The notes under the pieces were generated by a model. That model was not told the origin of the DNA, made no database searches, and saw only the letters and a list, made by a program, of their open reading frames with translations. Positions 1 through 9,372 of a stretch of 64,000 nt of DNA are shown here, piece after piece (position 1 is the first letter of the stretch; every line of letters begins with the position of its first letter). The position numbers were made by a program, and so were the translations under genes. Origin of the DNA: Variovorax paradoxus (GTDB lineage Bacteria > Pseudomonadota > Gammaproteobacteria > Burkholderiales > Burkholderiaceae_C); NCBI RefSeq assembly GCF_009755665.1, contig NZ_CP046622.1:1612001-1676000 (forward strand), given 5' to 3'.

Positions 1-14
1 TGCGCACCGCGCCG

Positions 15-1010
15 CTAGGCGGTCGGCGCAGGCGTGGCGGCCGAAGGCGAGCCCGGCAATCCGAACTGATGCCAAGCGCGGCGCAGTTGCGTGTCCGAGC
101 CGAAGCCCGAGATTTCCGCCGCTCGCGTCACGCTGGCGCCAGAGGCCAGCGCGAGCTGTGCCGCCGCCAGCCGCAGCCGCCGCAGATAGGCCAGGGGCGC
201 CACACCCGCGTGTTCCACGAACAGCCGCGTCAGGTGCCGCGCCGAGGTGTGGGCCACTTCCGCCATGCGAGGCACGTTCCAGTCGGCCTGGGGCTGCTCG
301 CTGACGGCGTCCTGCACCCGGTGCAGGGCGGCATGCAGATGGTTCCGGTACGCGAGAAAGGGCGAAAGCTCCGGGTCGTGCGGGCCGCGCCGCTGCGCCA
401 CCACCATCGTCTGCGCCACCTGGGCCGCGAGCGCTTCGCCGCACACATCCGCGATGCGGTGCAGCACCAGGTCGATGCCGGTCGTGACGCCCGCGCTGCT
501 GTAGACGGGCGGATCGATCACGAACACGCGGTTGGCGACCACGTCGCAGCGCGGCTCCACCGAGCGCAACTCGTCCAGGTGATGGTGGTGCGTGGTGGCG
601 CGCCGGCCGGCGAGTGCGCCCGCATGCGCCGCCAGCAGGGCGCCGGCGCACACGGTGACCAGCTCGAGCCAGCCGCGTTCGAAGCGCTGGCCGCGCAGCC
701 AGTGCAGCAGGTCTTGCGTCTCGGCGTTGTCGATCGCGATGAAGTCGCCGGGCAGTCCGACCAGCACCACCCACGCGGGCCCGTGCCATTGCACCGGCAA
801 CGGCGCAAGGTTGGCAAGCGCCACGCCCACCGAGCCGACAGAGGTCGGCCGCGGGCCCGCGAATTCGATCTCGAAGCGCTCGGGCTGGCCCGCGGCGCGC
901 AGCCGCTGGTTGGCGATGCGCAACGCCTCGGCAGGCCCAGCCCAGTCGAGCACCAGGCTGCCCGGCAGCAGCACGAACACTACGCGGATGGGCTGCTGCT
1001 GGAGATCCAT
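15..1010 (-). CDS. GlxA-family transcriptional regulator (PfpI-like sensor plus AraC HTH)
   Basis: Predicted cytoplasmic regulator of 331 residues. The first ~185 residues are a DJ-1/PfpI-like domain that keeps a cysteine in the elbow (C121 in TVCAGALL). The last ~90 residues are an AraC-type DNA-binding region, seen in ARHLTRLFVEHAG and ISGFGSDTQLRRAWHQF. GlxA-type regulators normally control metabolism of small nitrogen or amide compounds; the ligand here is unknown. The ATG at 1010 gives MDLQQQPIRV, directly before the first beta strand of the domain, and lies 31 bases inside the upstream PfpI gene, which implies translational coupling. Longer upstream starts run through that gene out of its frame and were discarded. 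Confidence 0.85.
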   Translation of the reverse strand: MDLQQQPIRVVFVLLPGSLVLDWAGPAEALRIANQRLRAAGQPERFEIEFAGPRPTSVGSVGVALANLAPLPVQWHGPAWVVLVGLPGDFIAIDNAETQDLLHWLRGQRFERGWLELVTVCAGALLAAHAGALAGRRATTHHHHLDELRSVEPRCDVVANRVFVIDPPVYSSAGVTTGIDLVLHRIADVCGEALAAQVAQTMVVAQRRGPHDPELSPFLAYRNHLHAALHRVQDAVSEQPQADWNVPRMAEVAHTSARHLTRLFVEHAGVAPLAYLRRLRLAAAQLALASGASVTRAAEISGFGSDTQLRRAWHQFGLPGSPSAATPAPTA

Positions 1011-1603
1011 GTGTAGTCCATCTGGCGCGCCGTGCGTTCGGCCAGCGCGCGGCCGGCCAGCCGCTCGACCAGGTACAGGCTCATGTCGATGCCTGCGCTG
1101 ATGCCTGCGGAGCTGACGATGCGGCCGCTGTCGACCCAGCGTTTGCCCTCGCGCACATCCAGCAGCGGAAACTGTTCGCGCAGGTCTGCAATGTCTTCCC
1201 AGTGGGTGGTGACGGCCTCTCGCGTGACCACGCCGCTTTTCACTAGCAGGAACACGCCGGTGCATACCGAGGCCACCAGCTGTGCGCCGGCCGCGCAGTC
1301 CGCAATCCAGCGCAGGGTGGCGGGGCTTGCCATCGGCGCATCGACCACGCCGCCGGGCACGATCAGGAGGTCGGCTGCGGGGTTGTCGGCCAGGTCGTGG
1401 TCCGCCAGCAGGCGCAGGCCGGCTCGGGCCTGGACGGGCTGGCCCGAGCTTGCGAGCGCCACGGAGGCGACCTCGAACGGTGCCTCCGTGCCGGGATTCA
1501 GGCGCTGGCTGACGCGGCTCGCCGTGGTGAACACCTCGAACGGGCCCGCAAAGTCGAGCGCCTCGACACCGTCGAAGGCAAGGATCAGTACCCGCAACGT
1601 CAT
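980..1603 (-). CDS. DJ-1/PfpI family protein
   Basis: A 207-residue stand-alone DJ-1/PfpI domain protein, probably cytoplasmic. The nucleophile elbow SVCTGVFLL places the conserved Cys at residue 114, and VPGG at 82-85 is the usual strand-turn. Family members act as glyoxalases, hydratases (for example isonitrile hydratase) or amidase-like hydrolases; nothing here decides between them. It sits between an isochorismatase-like hydrolase (ATGA overlap at 1600-1603) and a GlxA-type regulator carrying the same fold, so the three are probably one transcript. The fold is therefore used twice in neighbouring genes, once as enzyme and once as sensor. Confidence 0.85.
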   Translation of the reverse strand: MTLRVLILAFDGVEALDFAGPFEVFTTASRVSQRLNPGTEAPFEVASVALASSGQPVQARAGLRLLADHDLADNPAADLLIVPGGVVDAPMASPATLRWIADCAAGAQLVASVCTGVFLLVKSGVVTREAVTTHWEDIADLREQFPLLDVREGKRWVDSGRIVSSAGISAGIDMSLYLVERLAGRALAERTARQMDYTWISSSSPSA

Positions 1604-2190
1604 GCGGCGACCGTCCCGGCGGAGAGGGCGCCGGCGCGTTCGAGCGCCTGATCCACGGTGCAGACGGTGGCGAATCGGCCATCCAGCACAGCCGCCGTGC
1701 GAGCCTTGATGTCGGCCGCGGCAAGCGGACGGCCGTCGGGCTGCACCATGTCAAAGGTGAGCGTGGCCTCGGTCACGTAGTCGACTTCCCAGCCCAGGTC
1801 GGAAGCATGGCGCGTGGTGGTTTCGCAGCATTGCTCGGTGCGGATGCCGCTCACGATCAGCCGGCCGATGCCCTGCTGCGTGAGCCAGATGTCGAGCCCG
1901 CTGTTGACCAGCGCACTGTGGCGGTGCTTGGTGAATGTGGCTGCGGCTTCGAATGCCGCCAGGCCGTCGATCGGCCGCACCAGTCCGGATTCGACGGCGA
2001 AGGGGTGGCTTGCCACGGCAGGCTCATCGACATGGAAGACCCGCACGATCGGAATGCCGGCGGCCGCGCAGCCTTCGATCAGCGCGTTCTGGGCCGCGAA
2101 ATAAGACCGCGCAACTTCTTCGGACCAGTAGCCGCGCTGGCGGAAGGATTCCTGCGCGTCGATCACTATCAGACACGATTTCATGGGCAT
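1600..2190 (-). CDS. isochorismatase-family cysteine hydrolase
   Basis: A 196-residue hydrolase of the isochorismatase/nicotinamidase superfamily. The catalytic triad is visible: Asp11 in VIDAQESF, Lys88 in FTKHRH, and Cys121 in GIRTEQCCETT. Relatives cleave amides such as nicotinamide, N-carbamoyl compounds or isochorismate; the substrate here cannot be read from sequence. It is the first gene of a three-gene minus-strand set with a PfpI protein and a GlxA regulator, suggesting breakdown of a small amide or nitrile-like compound. The ATG at 2190 is followed two codons later by a second ATG (2184); either could be used. Confidence 0.88.
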   Translation of the reverse strand: MPMKSCLIVIDAQESFRQRGYWSEEVARSYFAAQNALIEGCAAAGIPIVRVFHVDEPAVASHPFAVESGLVRPIDGLAAFEAAATFTKHRHSALVNSGLDIWLTQQGIGRLIVSGIRTEQCCETTTRHASDLGWEVDYVTEATLTFDMVQPDGRPLAAADIKARTAAVLDGRFATVCTVDQALERAGALSAGTVAA

Positions 2191-2293
2191 GGGGCTCGAA
2201 GGGCGGAGTGAATGATGCCGCCTATTCTTGTGCGCCGCCAGTCCATGGTCCGCGCCGAAGCGGACCAGAACCGATCAAATCAGGACATTGGAG

Positions 2294-3358
2294 CTAGACC
2301 AGGCCGGCGGCCTGCAACTCTTTCTTGAGGTAAGCGTAGAAAAGCGGCGCCGCCACCAGCCCGGCCGGGCCGAACACCGCCTCGGCCACGAACATCACCG
2401 CCAGCAGTTCCCACACCCGCATCTGCGTGCGGCTGCCGACCACCTTGGCGTTGATCACGTATTCCGCCTTGTGGATGATGATGAGGAAGACAAGGCAGGC
2501 CAGTGCCGTGATCGGCGAGACGGACAGCGCCACCAGCGTGATCACCGCATTGCAGACCAGGTTGCCCACGATCGGCACCAGGCCCGCCACGAAGGTCAGC
2601 GTGATGAGCGCCGGCGTGTAGGGCAGGTGCGGCCCCCAGAGTGGCAGCAGGAACAGCAGGAAGATGGCGGTCAGCAGGGTGTTGAATGCCGCAATCCAGA
2701 ACTGCGCCGCAACGATCTGCCCGAACGCTTCGCCGAAGATGGTGATGCGCCGGTACAGCTGCGCGGCCAGGGGCCGGCGCTGCAGCGGCGGCGGCGCAAT
2801 AGCCGCCAGCCCGCCCACGATGAGGCCCACATAGGCAAACAGCAGCCCGCCCAGCCACGCGCGCCCGGCCAGCGCCAGCGAGCCAGCCTGCGCCCGGAGG
2901 TAGTTGGCCACCACGCGCTGTACCTCGGCCGCGCCCTCCGGCAGGTAGACCGCAATTTCGGGCGGCAGCTTGAGCCGCAGTTCCAGCACCGTGCGGGCCG
3001 TGTAGTCGAGCAGTTCGCGGTACTGGTCGGGCGCGTCGACGATGTACTCGCGCGCTTGCGAAAGCCCCACCGAGATCAGCGCGATGGGCGCCAGCAGCAC
3101 CAGCGTGACCGCCAGCACCCGGGCGAGCACATCGGCACGGGCTTGCGGCAGCCTTGCCCTGGCGAGGCCGCCGCCGATCAGGCGTGCAAACCGGCGAGTG
3201 GCCAGAAAGCCGATGCATACGCACAGCAGCCCCGGCAGCAGGTGCTGCCACATCACCAGCAGCAGCGCGGCCGGCATCAGCAGGTAGCTGGCCAGCACCA
3301 CGTTGCGCGAGGCGGGCTGGGACTTGGTGTCGATGTTGACGACGAGCGGTTTGGACAT
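2294..3358 (-). CDS. AI-2E family transporter (PerM-type membrane protein)
   Basis: A 354-residue polytopic inner-membrane protein of the AI-2E/PerM superfamily. Hydrophobic segments are seen near residues 25-65, about 160-175 and 215-340, with a polar stretch near residues 95-150. Family members export small molecules (TqsA, autoinducer-2) or work as ion antiporters; the substrate is unknown. I chose the ATG at 3358 (MSKPLVVNID); further upstream the frame is low-complexity and overlaps purM. It lies 43 bases downstream of purM on the same strand, so read-through from purM is likely. Confidence 0.85.
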   Translation of the reverse strand: MSKPLVVNIDTKSQPASRNVVLASYLLMPAALLLVMWQHLLPGLLCVCIGFLATRRFARLIGGGLARARLPQARADVLARVLAVTLVLLAPIALISVGLSQAREYIVDAPDQYRELLDYTARTVLELRLKLPPEIAVYLPEGAAEVQRVVANYLRAQAGSLALAGRAWLGGLLFAYVGLIVGGLAAIAPPPLQRRPLAAQLYRRITIFGEAFGQIVAAQFWIAAFNTLLTAIFLLFLLPLWGPHLPYTPALITLTFVAGLVPIVGNLVCNAVITLVALSVSPITALACLVFLIIIHKAEYVINAKVVGSRTQMRVWELLAVMFVAEAVFGPAGLVAAPLFYAYLKKELQAAGLV

Positions 3359-3401
3359 CAGGGTCCGGGTGCTGCGCTTGTTGCGAGACTCGGAAGGAAG
3401 A

Positions 3402-4442
3402 TCAGCCGACCACCACGGCGGCGCCGGTGCCGCGGTCGGCGATGGTGCCGATCTCGTACACCGCCTCGCCGGCCGTGCGCAGCGTGGCTGCACAGGCGGC
3501 GGCCTCGGCCGAGTCGATCACCACCACCATGCCGATGCCGTTGTTGAAGGTGCGGTTCATCTCGATGTCGTCGATGCCGGCCACCTTCTGCAGCCAGGCA
3601 AAGAGCTCGGTCTGCGGCCAGCTGCCCTTCTTGAGGTGGGCCGCCGTGCCTTCGGGCAGCACGCGCGGAATGTTCTCGAGCAGGCCGCCGCCGGTAATGT
3701 GCGCCAGCGCCTTGATCGGGTGCTTGGCCAGCGCCTCGAGCACCGGCTTCACATAAAGGTGGGTGGGCTCCATCACGGCCTGGCGGAACGGCTTGCCGTC
3801 GAGCGTGGCGGGCAGGTCTGCGCCGGCGCGTTCGATCACCTTGCGCACCAGGCTGAAGCCGTTGGAATGCACGCCGGCCGACGCCAGGCCCAGCACCACG
3901 TCGCCGGGTTTGACGTTCTGACCCGTGAGAATTTTCGATTTTTCGACCGCGCCGACCGCAAAGCCCGCCAGGTCGTATTCGCCGGCCGGATACATGCCGG
4001 GCATTTCGGCGGTTTCGCCGCCGATCAGCGCGCAGCCCGAAATTTCGCAGCCGCGGGCGATGCCGCCGATCACGGCCGCGGCCGTGTCCACGTCGAGCTT
4101 GCCGCAAGCGAAGTAGTCAAGAAAGAACAGGGGCTCGGCGCCTTGCACCAGCACGTCGTTGACGCTCATGGCCACCAGGTCGATGCCCACGGTGTCGTGC
4201 ATGTTCCATTCGAACGCCAGCTTGAGCTTGGTGCCCACGCCGTCGGTGCCGCTCACCAGCACCGGCTCCTTGTAGCGCTTGGGCACCTCGAACAGGGCGC
4301 CGAAGCCGCCGATGCCGGCCAGCACGCCTTCGCGCAGGGTCTTCTTGGCCAGGGGCTTGATGCGGTCGACCAGGGCGTCGCCGGCATCGATATCGACACC
4401 GGCATCCTTGTAGCTGAGCGGGGTGGGCGTAGGGGAAGTCAT
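3402..4442 (-). CDS. purM: phosphoribosylformylglycinamidine cyclo-ligase (AIR synthetase)
   Basis: PurM, 346 residues, the normal family length. It catalyses the ATP-dependent closure of FGAM to aminoimidazole ribonucleotide, step five of purine synthesis, in the cytoplasm. Family motifs are clear: [15 protein letters not shown] in the nucleotide-binding region, [11 protein letters not shown], and the glycine-rich [15 protein letters not shown]. It starts with ATG at 4442 and is divergent from hda across a 132-base gap that must hold both promoters. This purM/hda arrangement is common in Burkholderiales. An AI-2E type transporter gene follows closely. Confidence 0.97.
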   Translation of the reverse strand: MTSPTPTPLSYKDAGVDIDAGDALVDRIKPLAKKTLREGVLAGIGGFGALFEVPKRYKEPVLVSGTDGVGTKLKLAFEWNMHDTVGIDLVAMSVNDVLVQGAEPLFFLDYFACGKLDVDTAAAVIGGIARGCEISGCALIGGETAEMPGMYPAGEYDLAGFAVGAVEKSKILTGQNVKPGDVVLGLASAGVHSNGFSLVRKVIERAGADLPATLDGKPFRQAVMEPTHLYVKPVLEALAKHPIKALAHITGGGLLENIPRVLPEGTAAHLKKGSWPQTELFAWLQKVAGIDDIEMNRTFNNGIGMVVVIDSAEAAACAATLRTAGEAVYEIGTIADRGTGAAVVVG

Positions 4443-4574
4443 GGTCAGACGGTGTCGGGAAAGGGACGGGAAGGAGGCGAAGAGGTGGAGGCGCCGGCGA
4501 CCGAAGCGGCCGGGCCGATAGAATTCCTCACGATTTTAAGGGCCCCAGCGGCCCCTTCCATGAACCTTCCCGGG

Positions 4575-5261
4575 ATGAAACAGCTCGCGCTCGATATCGG
4601 CATTGCGACGGGCCCCAGCTTCGACGCTTTTTTTGCCGGCCCGAACGAGGCGGCGCTGCGGCACCTGCAACTGTGGGTGGGCGGCGCCGGCAATTCGGTG
4701 CCGCACTCTCCTGTGCCTACCTATCTGTGGGGCGAAGGCGGCAGCGGCAAGACCCATCTGCTCGAATCGGTGCGTGTCGCACTGCGCGAGCAGGGCGCGA
4801 GCGTGGGCTGGCTGCACGCCGGCCTGCTGGAGCCGCCCGAGTTCGACGAGCGCTGGGGCGCCGTGCTGCTCGACGACGTGCACCTCTACACCGCCGTGCA
4901 GCAGCACGCGGCCTTCAACTGGTTCGTCAACGCGCAAACCCTGCAGCGCGGGGTGGTGGCCGCCGGCGCCCTGCCGCCGGCCGACCTGTCGCTGCGCGAA
5001 GACCTTCGCACCCGGCTGGGCTGGGGCCATGTGTTCCACCTGCAGGTGCTGAGCGAAAGCGAACGCCGCGCGGTGCTGCGCCAGGCGGCCGATGCGCGGG
5101 GCGTCATGCTGTCGGACGACGTGCTCGACTACATGCTGCACCGCTTCAGCCGCGACCTGGGCAGCCTGATGGAGCTGCTCACGCAGCTCGACGGCTATGC
5201 CCTGCAGACACAGCGCGCGATCACGATCCCGCTGATCCGATCCATGCTCGAAAACGAATAA
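4575..5261 (+). CDS. hda: DnaA regulatory inactivator Hda
   Basis: Hda, 228 residues. It is a DnaA-like AAA+ protein that, bound to the DNA-loaded beta clamp, stimulates hydrolysis of DnaA-ATP and so prevents re-initiation. The N-terminus MKQLALDIG carries the clamp-binding motif of the QL-x-L-D type, and residues 53-61 (GEGGSGKTH) are Walker A. LLDDVH is the Walker B region. A second ATG five codons upstream (4560) is possible, but the start at 4575 puts the clamp motif at the extreme N-terminus, as in characterised Hda. It is followed after 18 bases by pcnB. Confidence 0.93.
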   Translation: MKQLALDIGIATGPSFDAFFAGPNEAALRHLQLWVGGAGNSVPHSPVPTYLWGEGGSGKTHLLESVRVALREQGASVGWLHAGLLEPPEFDERWGAVLLDDVHLYTAVQQHAAFNWFVNAQTLQRGVVAAGALPPADLSLREDLRTRLGWGHVFHLQVLSESERRAVLRQAADARGVMLSDDVLDYMLHRFSRDLGSLMELLTQLDGYALQTQRAITIPLIRSMLENE

Positions 5262-5279
5262 GAAGAGCTTCAACCAACA

Positions 5280-6917
5280 ATGATCAAGAAATTCATCGAC
5301 AAGCTGCTCGGCAAATCGGCCGGCGGCGCGCAGGGCAAGAGCCGCTTCGGCAAGCGCCAGGAGGTGCCTGCGGAGGTTCACAAGATCGATCCGGCCCTGG
5401 TCGACGAACGCGCGAAAAACGTGGTCACCACGCTCCAGCAGGCAGGCTACGAGGCCTATGTGGTGGGCGGCGCGGTGCGCGACCTGCTGCTGGGCCTGCG
5501 CCCGAAGGACTTCGACGTGGCCACCAACGCCACGCCGGAGCAGGTCAAGTCGCTCTTCAGGCGGGCTTTCATCATCGGGCGGCGCTTTCGCATCGTGCAC
5601 GTGGTGTACGGCCGGGGCCGCGAGCACGAGGTGATCGAGGTCTCGACCTTTCGCGCGTACATGGACAACGCCGCCGCCGAGCAGGTGGCCGGCAACGAGC
5701 GCACCAGCAAGGGCGAGCTCGCAAGCATGAAGCACGCAGTGGACGCCAGCGGCCGCGTGCTGCGCGACAACGTGTGGGGCCCGCAGGAAGAAGACGCAGC
5801 GCGCCGCGACTTCACCGTGAACGCCATGTACTACGACCCGGCCAACCAGATCGTGGTCGACTATCACAACGGCATCAAGGACGCGCAGAAGCTCACGCTG
5901 CGCATGATCGGCGACCCGGCCACCCGCTACCGCGAAGACCCGGTGCGCATCATTCGCGCCATTCGCTTCTCGGCCAAGCTCGCGGCGCTGGGCTTCAAGA
6001 TGGAAGCCAAGACGGCCGCCCCGCTGGTCGAGTCGAGCAAGCTGCTGGCTGACGTGCCGCAAAGCCGCCTGTTCGACGAAATGCTCAAGCTGCTGCAAAC
6101 CGGCCATGCCATTGCCACGGTCGAGCAGTTGCGCAAGCTGGGCCTGGTCACGGGCATCTATCCGCTGCTCGACGTGGTGGTGGAGCGCGCCGATTCGCCT
6201 TTCGTGAAGGCCGCCCTGCAGGACACCGACCGCCGCGTGGGCGAAGGCAAGCCCGTGGCGCCCAGCTTCCTGCTGGCCTGCGTGCTGTGGGCGGATGTGC
6301 GCGACGGCTGGGCCCAGCGCATCGAAGGCCGGCACGGCCAGCGCCCGCAGCCGCCTTTCCCGGCGCTGCAAGACGCGATCGACGACGTGTTCAACGCCCG
6401 CATCGGCGACGTATCGGGCCGCGGCAAGCTCGCCGGCGACATGCGCGAGATCTGGATGATGCAGCCGCGCTTCGACAAGCGCACCGGCTCCACGCCCTAC
6501 AGCCTGGTCGAGCAGGCGCGGTTCCGCGCCGCCTTCGACTTCATGCGGCTGCGCGCCGACGTGGGCGAGGTCAGCGAGGCCATTGCCGAGTGGTGGCAGG
6601 AGTTCAGCACCGCTGACGACGTGCGCCGGCAAGACCTGCTGGAGCAGGTGCGCGACGAACAAAAGACCAGGCAGCGCGTGCGCACGCGCGACCCCGTGGC
6701 GCCGAAGCCTCGCGGCGAACCGCCTGCGCGCCAGCGCCAGGCCGATGCCGAGCCGCGGCAGGACGACGACGAGGCGGAAGCGGAAGTCGAGGCCGGCGCC
6801 GTGCCGCCCGATGGCGAAGCGGCCGCACCGCGCAAGCGCCGCCGTCGCCGCAAGCCGCGCACCGGCGGTGGTGGCGGTAGCGGCGGCGAGGGCGGCGGGA
6901 GCGCCGCAGCCGAATGA
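5280..6917 (+). CDS. pcnB: polynucleotide adenylyltransferase PcnB (poly(A) polymerase I)
   Basis: Poly(A) polymerase I, 545 residues, which adds 3' poly(A) tails that promote RNA decay. The nucleotidyltransferase core shows GGAVRDLLLG followed by the catalytic DFD (residues 77-79) and the RRDFTVNAMYYD signature. Family knowledge: class II poly(A) polymerases and CCA-adding enzymes share this core, but the long basic C-terminus and gene context favour PcnB. The tail from about residue 460 is rich in Arg, Lys, Pro and Gly and ends in a glycine run, a likely RNA- or degradosome-binding tail. The stop overlaps the folK start (ATGA at 6914-6917). Confidence 0.94.
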   Translation: MIKKFIDKLLGKSAGGAQGKSRFGKRQEVPAEVHKIDPALVDERAKNVVTTLQQAGYEAYVVGGAVRDLLLGLRPKDFDVATNATPEQVKSLFRRAFIIGRRFRIVHVVYGRGREHEVIEVSTFRAYMDNAAAEQVAGNERTSKGELASMKHAVDASGRVLRDNVWGPQEEDAARRDFTVNAMYYDPANQIVVDYHNGIKDAQKLTLRMIGDPATRYREDPVRIIRAIRFSAKLAALGFKMEAKTAAPLVESSKLLADVPQSRLFDEMLKLLQTGHAIATVEQLRKLGLVTGIYPLLDVVVERADSPFVKAALQDTDRRVGEGKPVAPSFLLACVLWADVRDGWAQRIEGRHGQRPQPPFPALQDAIDDVFNARIGDVSGRGKLAGDMREIWMMQPRFDKRTGSTPYSLVEQARFRAAFDFMRLRADVGEVSEAIAEWWQEFSTADDVRRQDLLEQVRDEQKTRQRVRTRDPVAPKPRGEPPARQRQADAEPRQDDDEAEAEVEAGAVPPDGEAAAPRKRRRRRKPRTGGGGGSGGEGGGSAAAE

Positions 6918-7561
6918 GCGCGCCAAACCGGCCGAAGGACGGCAAAAAGAGCAGCGGCAGCGATCGCGCGCCCTCGCGTGGCGGTCCGTCGTCCAAGCCG
7001 AAGAGTGGGCCGGCGCCCGCACGGCGTGCGCCCAGCCGGCCTTCGGGCAAGGTGGCGCCGGGAAGCCCCGCCGCGCGCCGTACGCGCGAGGACTATCCGA
7101 CCGTGCAGGCCTTCGTCGCCATCGGCGCCAACCTGGGCGACGCCCAGGCTGCCGTGAAAGCGGCCATGGACGCCATCGGCGCCATCGAGCGCACGGTGGT
7201 CACTGCGCGCTCGTCGCTTTACCGCAGCGCGCCGGTCGATGCGACCGGACCAGACTTCATCAACGCCGTGGTGGCTGTAAGAACCGGACTCACGGCCGAG
7301 GCGTTCCTGTCCGAGTTGCATCTGCTCGAAGAACATGCCGGCCGCGAGCGGCCTTTTCCCAACGCGCCACGCACGCTCGATCTCGACCTGCTGATGCACG
7401 GAAATGCGATCAAGGACACCCCCGCCCTGAGCTTGCCGCACCCCCGCATGCGCGACCGCGCCTTCGTATTGAAGCCGCTCGCAGAAATTGCGCCGGACAA
7501 GGTGCCGCGCGCGGCGCTCGCCCGGGTGTCCTCGCAGGTGATCGAGCGAATTCGCGACTGA
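6914..7561 (+). CDS. folK: 2-amino-4-hydroxy-6-hydroxymethyldihydropteridine diphosphokinase
   Basis: FolK (HPPK), 215 residues. It transfers pyrophosphate from ATP to hydroxymethyl-dihydropterin in folate synthesis. The enzyme domain starts near residue 62 (AFVAIGANLGD) and contains the family signature NAPRTLDLDLLM with paired Asp residues for Mg-ATP. The first ~60 residues are a basic, Ser/Pro/Gly-rich, probably disordered extension absent from typical 160-residue HPPK; it may be non-coding if translation really starts further in, but no better ATG is evident. The pcnB-folK coupling (4-base overlap) is typical of Comamonadaceae. Confidence 0.93.
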   Translation: MSAPNRPKDGKKSSGSDRAPSRGGPSSKPKSGPAPARRAPSRPSGKVAPGSPAARRTREDYPTVQAFVAIGANLGDAQAAVKAAMDAIGAIERTVVTARSSLYRSAPVDATGPDFINAVVAVRTGLTAEAFLSELHLLEEHAGRERPFPNAPRTLDLDLLMHGNAIKDTPALSLPHPRMRDRAFVLKPLAEIAPDKVPRAALARVSSQVIERIRD

Positions 7562-7637
7562 CCGTGGGAAGGGGCTGGAACCCCGTGGAACGGGCGTCTT
7601 TGCTCCGCCCATTACACTTGCGCGGTTTTTCATGACG

Positions 7638-7655
7638 TTGTCACGCAATTGTGGC
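7638..7655 (+). promoter_or_regulatory. possible PHO-box-like direct repeat upstream of DUF47-pitA
   Basis: Two 7-base units, TTGTCAC (7638-7644) and TTGTGGC (7649-7655), are separated by 4 bases, the spacing of a PhoB box. The first resembles CTGTCAT well, the second poorly. The position, 23 bases before the start of a phosphate-transport pair, makes it worth noting, but the match is weak. Confidence 0.25.
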
Positions 7656-7678
7656 AACAGCGAACCCAGGAGAGCGCC

Positions 7679-8323
7679 ATGTTCGGCAAGCTGCTGCCCC
7701 GCGAGGGGAATTTTTTCGAGATGTTCAACCAGCACGCCGAGCGCATCGTCGAAGCGGCGCGGGCGTTCGAGCAACTCGTGGCCAATTACAGCGACGTGCA
7801 CCTGCGCGAGCAGTACAACCGCGACGTCGACAATGCCGAGCGCGCGGCCGACCGCGTGACGCACGACGTCAACCGGCTGATCCACAAGACTTTCATCACG
7901 CCGATCGACCGCGAGCAGATCCACAAGCTCATCAATACGATGGACGACGTGGCCGACCTGATCCAGGACTCCGCCGAGACCATGGCGCTGTACGACGTGC
8001 GGCACATGACCGACGAGATCGTGCGCCTCACGGCCCTGAGCGTGAAGTGCTGCGACCGCCTGAAGGACGCCGTCAAGTTTCTCGGCAAGATCGCCGATCC
8101 CGCGGTGGCCGAGGCCACGCTGAAGACCTGCGAGGAAATCGACCGCCTCGAATCCGACGCCGACCGTGTGATGCGAAGCGCCATGAGCAAACTGTTCCGC
8201 GAGGAGCCCGACGTCCGCGAAGTGATCAAGCTCAAGGCGATCTACGAATTGCTCGAGACGATCACCGACAAATGCGAAGACGTGGCCAACGTGATCGAGG
8301 GCATCGTCCTCGAGAACTCCTGA
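7679..8323 (+). CDS. DUF47 family phosphate transport accessory protein (PhoU-like)
   Basis: A 214-residue, all-helical, charged protein of the DUF47/PhoU-like family (YkaA type). Such proteins are cytoplasmic partners or regulators of Pit phosphate carriers. Segments such as NAERAADRVTHDVNRLIHK and the repeated acidic/His pattern ETITDKCEDVANVIEG match the family's metal-binding helices. The start at 7679 (MFGKLLPREG) is preceded by AGGAG at 7668-7672. It lies 13 bases before pitA, the standard pairing, so it most likely controls phosphate flux through that carrier. Confidence 0.92.
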   Translation: MFGKLLPREGNFFEMFNQHAERIVEAARAFEQLVANYSDVHLREQYNRDVDNAERAADRVTHDVNRLIHKTFITPIDREQIHKLINTMDDVADLIQDSAETMALYDVRHMTDEIVRLTALSVKCCDRLKDAVKFLGKIADPAVAEATLKTCEEIDRLESDADRVMRSAMSKLFREEPDVREVIKLKAIYELLETITDKCEDVANVIEGIVLENS

Positions 8324-8336
8324 GCGGTAGCGATCG

Positions 8337-9347
8337 ATGGCAACGGTTCAGGTCGCCCTCTGGGTGGTGATATTGCTGGTCGCGCTCGCGATCGCCTTCG
8401 ACTTCATGAACGGCTTCCACGACGCGGCGAACTCCATCGCCACCGTGGTGTCGACCGGTGTGCTCAAACCGGGGCACGCGGTGCTGTTCGCTGCCTTCTT
8501 CAACCTGATCGCGATCTTCATCTTCCACCTGAGCGTGGCGGCCACGGTGGGCAAGGGCATTGCCCAGCCCGGGGTGGTGGATGTGCACGTGGTCTTCGGC
8601 GCGCTCATCGGCGCCATCAGCTGGAACCTGGTGACCTGGTACTACGGCATTCCCAGCAGCTCCTCGCATGCGCTGATCGGCGGCATTGTGGGCGCCGTGA
8701 TCGCGAAGACCGGTGCGAGCGGCCTGGTGGCCACCGGCATCTGGAAGACCGTGGCCTTCATCTTCGTTTCGCCGTTCCTCGGATTCGTGCTGGGCTCGCT
8801 GATGATGGTGGTAGTGGCCTGGGGCTTCCGGCGTGCCACCCCGTCGCGGGTCGACCGGTGGTTCCGGCGGCTGCAGCTGGTTTCAGCCGGGGCCTATAGC
8901 CTGGGCCACGGCGGCAACGATGCGCAGAAGACCATCGGCATCATCTGGATGCTGCTGATTGCCACCGGCTATGCCGCGGCCGGCGACGCGGCGCCGCCCA
9001 GCTGGGTCATCGTGAGCTGCTACGCCGCCATTGCCCTGGGCACCATGTTCGGCGGCTGGCGCATCGTGAAGACCATGGGCCAGAAGATCACCAAGCTCAA
9101 GCCCGTGGGCGGCTTCTGCGCCGAAACCGGCGGCGCGCTCACGCTGTTCCTGGCCACCGCGCTGGGCATTCCCGTGTCGACCACCCACACCATCACCGGC
9201 GCCATCGTCGGCGTGGGCTCCGCGCAACGCGCGAGTGCCGTGCGTTGGGGCGTGGCGGGCAACATCGTCTGGGCCTGGATCTTCACGATTCCGGCCTCCG
9301 CTTTTGTGGCCGCAATCGCTTATTGGCTCAGCCTGCAGATTTTCTGA
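8337..9347 (+). CDS. pitA: inorganic phosphate transporter, PiT family
   Basis: A 336-residue inner-membrane Pi/cation symporter of the PiT family. The duplicated PiT signatures are visible: AFDFMNGFHDAANSIAT at the N-terminus and AYSLGHGGNDAQKTIG in the second half, plus GIPVSTTHTITGAIVG. About ten hydrophobic segments are evident. It transports metal-phosphate with protons at low affinity. It follows the DUF47 gene directly and is the last gene of the pair; a TM2-domain gene converges 25 bases downstream. Confidence 0.93.
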   Translation: MATVQVALWVVILLVALAIAFDFMNGFHDAANSIATVVSTGVLKPGHAVLFAAFFNLIAIFIFHLSVAATVGKGIAQPGVVDVHVVFGALIGAISWNLVTWYYGIPSSSSHALIGGIVGAVIAKTGASGLVATGIWKTVAFIFVSPFLGFVLGSLMMVVVAWGFRRATPSRVDRWFRRLQLVSAGAYSLGHGGNDAQKTIGIIWMLLIATGYAAAGDAAPPSWVIVSCYAAIALGTMFGGWRIVKTMGQKITKLKPVGGFCAETGGALTLFLATALGIPVSTTHTITGAIVGVGSAQRASAVRWGVAGNIVWAWIFTIPASAFVAAIAYWLSLQIF

Positions 9348-9372
9348 GGCCGGCAGAGCTGGCACGCTCCAG

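Noticed and set aside
4536..7022. Long open frame on the minus strand opposite hda-pcnB, 828 codons
   Set aside because: High GC at third positions leaves antisense frames open; its protein is Ala/Arg/His-rich without domains, and hda and pcnB are certain.
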